NCBI RefSeq assembly: GCF_022458985.1 | Contig: NC_061783.1 | Span: 17,207,913 to 17,271,912 of the forward strand | DNA from: Mugil cephalus | Taxonomy: Eukaryota; Chordata; Actinopteri; Mugiliformes; Mugilidae | Direction: 5' to 3' | DNA length: 64,000 nt | Shown: positions 61,502-64,000 of the stretch, piece by piece | How positions within the stretch are numbered: the stretch's first letter is position 1 | How the letters are laid out: every line of letters begins with the position of its first letter | Made by a program: the position numbers and the translations under genes | The notes under the pieces: model-generated | Seen by the model: only the letters and a program-made list of their open reading frames with translations | Databases searched by the model: none | Told to the model about the DNA's origin: nothing

Positions 61502-62256
61502 ACTGGGACCTGGGGTCTTTTTATCCTCACTGTCGTCTTAGAGTCTTGATCGGAGTCCTTTACCTCTGCTTCTTCTGAAACGCTAGTCCTGCACAACTGA
61601 ACATCCTCTATGTTCAGCCTCTCCATCTCCTTCTCAGGGTGTCCGTCGTCCTCTTTATCCACCCCGCCGGTGCGTACCTCTCCTGGCTCTTTTCCTTCCT
61701 TTCCGGGCTTCTGCTCTTTCTCCACCTGCTTCCAGCTTTTGGTCAGCGATGCCACCATGTTGGAGCACTTCCTGCGGCACGTGGGTGAGCTTTTCTTCTT
61801 CAGCAGTCTGTCGATCTCCTCGTCCGATGGCAGAGACTCTTTCTTGATCTTCTCAGCCAGGAGCCCGATGCCTGCACTTTTCTCCTGGACGCCGCTGGTC
61901 ACCGTCTTCACCACCTGCTTTGTCTTGATGCAAGAATGCTTCAGGGGCTCGTCCTCGGTCTTGACCTCCTCGGTCTTGGATTCACCACGAGACGACAACG
62001 TGTGAGCCGCTACGTCTGTTGACTGGGTTTTTATGGGAGGGAGCTTCTTGGGAACCCATGTCTTTTTGGGTTTGTCCGGCACGCCTCCTACCGAATCCGG
62101 AGCCCAGCCGCTGGGTTCACTGGCCTGCTTCGTCTCGTTCTCCGACACCCACTGCTGCCAGCTGCTCGTCAGGCTGCACACCATGCTAATGGTGCGGAGC
62201 TTCTTAATGTTCTTGTTGGTGGATGGTTTCCTTTGGGAAGCTTGGCCAGTCTGCAT
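61502..62256 (-). CDS. abra: abra exon 1: N-terminal part
   Basis: I take the start as ATG at 62254-62256 (MQTGQASQRKPSTNKNIKKL). An in-frame TGA lies upstream and no other ATG lies between. Block one, SLTSSWQQWVSENETKQASE followed by PSGW, and block two, RRKCSNMVASLTKSWKQVE, each have counterparts in human ABRA as I remember it (SLARGWQQWANEN..., RRKCANLVSELTKGW). Between them the sequence is Lys/Glu-rich and probably disordered. The exon ends RIKRPQVP plus GT before GTGAGT (donor at 61500-61501). The RIKRP block is also found in mammals. Exon 1 is 755 nt, and the 4.1-kb intron to exon 2 matches the two-exon layout of the human gene. Confidence 0.96.
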
Positions 62257-64000
62257 GTCTGACACAATTATCCGTATTAACTTGTCAGTTCAGGGACGAT
62301 TAATCCTGATGGGTGAGCTCTCAAATCTGTTTCGGTAAATTCATCTCCTCTGCTTGAATTGACTCTTTCCTGCTTCTGTTGCTTCCTACCTTCACGCCTG
62401 CAGCTCTAAAATGGGGAGAGCAAACCCTAACATGACGATGGAAAGTATTCAAGTCATCCCTGGCCACCGACCTGATCGTCTTTCCCTGACACCGGGCACC
62501 CCCTACACACTCATGTTTCATCATAGATTGCAGCGCTGAGCAAGTGCACAGAGATCACCAAACACCAACAACTGGCAACGCATTTACAACACTCCCAAGC
62601 TTTTATCTGGAATTTGAAGCAAAGTGCAAATGCATTTCTGGTTTCCTTACACTGAGAGATCATGAAATGATCTACTCTGCTTAGCACTTTCACTCCCAGC
62701 GGTTCATAAAACACACTCTTAATCAGTTTCTGTCACTGTTTTCCTCTCTCTTTCTCTGCTATAACCACCAGATTGAGACAGCCAATATCAATCAGTGTTC
62801 TCAAAACCTGAGAGACAGGCCGCTGTGTAAGCAACTATGCTATTTTATGACAGTCTCCTACTTACAGCTTTTTGTTTTAGGTTTTTTTTTTGTTTTTTGT
62901 TTTTTATTGTGGCTGCTGTTCAAAAAAAAAAAAATGCCCAGCCTTGGGCAAGACGATTTGTGCTCGACTGAAGAACACCAAAAAAGCACTAATAGAAAAA
63001 TACATACATACAACGTATTAATGTGACAATTTTATGAAGTGGGTATAATTTACTATTCCTCTAGGTAAAACATGTCTATGGATGCACAAGTGGTGAAACT
63101 GATGAACATGCTTTCTATGTAAAATCTTAATTGGATATGGAAGTAAACTTATAGCCATCAGGTTTCTTCTGACATATAGTAGAATAAAAAATACTCAAAA
63201 AAAGTATAATTCATGAAGATTCATAGTTTATTATGTGCCACGCCATCGTATTGTCCAACATGCTTTTCATTTGTAACATAATCTCCATTTATATAGATTT
63301 TGGTGTATGGCTTTACATTCTTGCATCTCTTTGCTGGGCTACAATGTCAAACTATTTACACACAAATCAGAACAAAAAAAAAATATATATATATATATAT
63401 ACTGTGAGAATCCACCACTGTCAGCAGCTTCACTAAAATGTCATCAGCGTTATGCAAATGTGAAAGTGACACTGGCAAGGTCTTTAAAGAGTCACGGAGG
63501 AGAAAAGAAACAAGGAACTTCTGAGGAGGAAAGAATGTGATACCAGCAGAAGAAGTCGGGACTGTCGTGCTTACGCATGAAGAGGTTCGGTCTTGCAGCG
63601 CAGCCAGCAGTGAGATCTCAGTTCACTCACACGCTTATGTAAGAGCTCAGACTTTATCATCTGACCATTAAGGCTTTCCATAAAACTTGGCAGGGTTGTT
63701 TAGTTCTGGATTTTTGAGTTGTTTTTTTTTTTTTTTTTCTTTTTTTCTTTTCCGTGGAAATGTCCGCAGTGTTATTTTACACGTGTGGGTTTTTCCATGT
63801 TTACAGAGGGGGCTGTTTATAGACAGAACTTGGCACACACAGATATACACACACAAAGACACACACACACACACAGAAACTGCAAGTTGCAGCTGTTGGT
63901 CGTCTGTCATGGAGAGTGGAAGTGACTCAGTAGGCATCAGCCCAGGAACGTCTCCTCCAGGCAAGTCAGCGTGATGAGGGGAGTGCTCCTCCAGAAGGAT
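62257..64000. other. Upstream of abra, nothing coding supported
   Basis: Expected to hold the abra promoter. No clear TATA or CArG box was found; GATAAAAG on the minus strand near 62600 is a weak TATA-like candidate. It also contains (AT)n at 63379-63401, a T-rich tract at 63721-63750 and a short (CA)n at 63854-63874. I see no exon with confidence. Confidence 0.4.

Noticed and set aside
61610..62005. 131-codon plus-strand frame opposite abra exon 1
   Set aside because: It is the antisense shadow of the Lys/Glu-rich abra coding exon (Ser/Phe/Leu-rich reading).

Overview
The window is vertebrate nuclear DNA, almost certainly from a ray-finned (teleost) fish. The evidence is small spliced exons with GT/AG borders, long AT-rich introns, many microsatellites, and repeats of fish type: a Penelope-like endonuclease, Tc1/mariner ends, L2/Rex-like LINE tails and short inverted-repeat elements. 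Most long reading frames here are chance. Four protein-coding loci and one tRNA gene can be supported. All four protein genes lie on the minus strand.

Layout, left to right. Positions 1-42195 are the 5' part of samd12, which encodes a sterile alpha motif protein. I place exon 3 at 12130-12259 (first half of the SAM domain), exon 2 at 22347-22558 (N-terminal linker) and a 13-nt coding exon 1 at 42183-42195. The reading phases of the three exons fit exactly. The rest of the SAM domain lies left of the window. The large introns hold a tRNA-Thr-like gene with an Ile-type AAT anticodon (11779-11852), a Penelope-like fragment, decayed LINE and Tc1 pieces, several copies of one inverted-repeat element, and blocks that look like conserved non-coding DNA. 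Positions 42.2-48.2 kb are intergenic, with repeats and a degenerate local tandem array. Positions 48.2-52.2 kb carry two tandem zg16-like genes (secreted jacalin-fold lectins) with identical three-coding-exon structure, each with a TATA box and a poly(A) signal. Positions 56.9-62.3 kb carry abra/STARS, an actin-binding Rho-activating protein, in two exons. Its intron contains a diverged tandem duplication and a copy of a second repeat family. The last 1.7 kb shows no supported gene.

The genes are not an operon and have no obvious shared role. samd12 and abra both map to human 8q23-q24 (from memory), so their nearness fits old linkage, with the lectin pair lying between them. I found no clearly undescribed system. 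The best leads are the tRNA with the changed anticodon, the altered sugar-binding loop of the two lectins, the inverted-repeat element family with a nested insertion, and the intronic duplication in abra.
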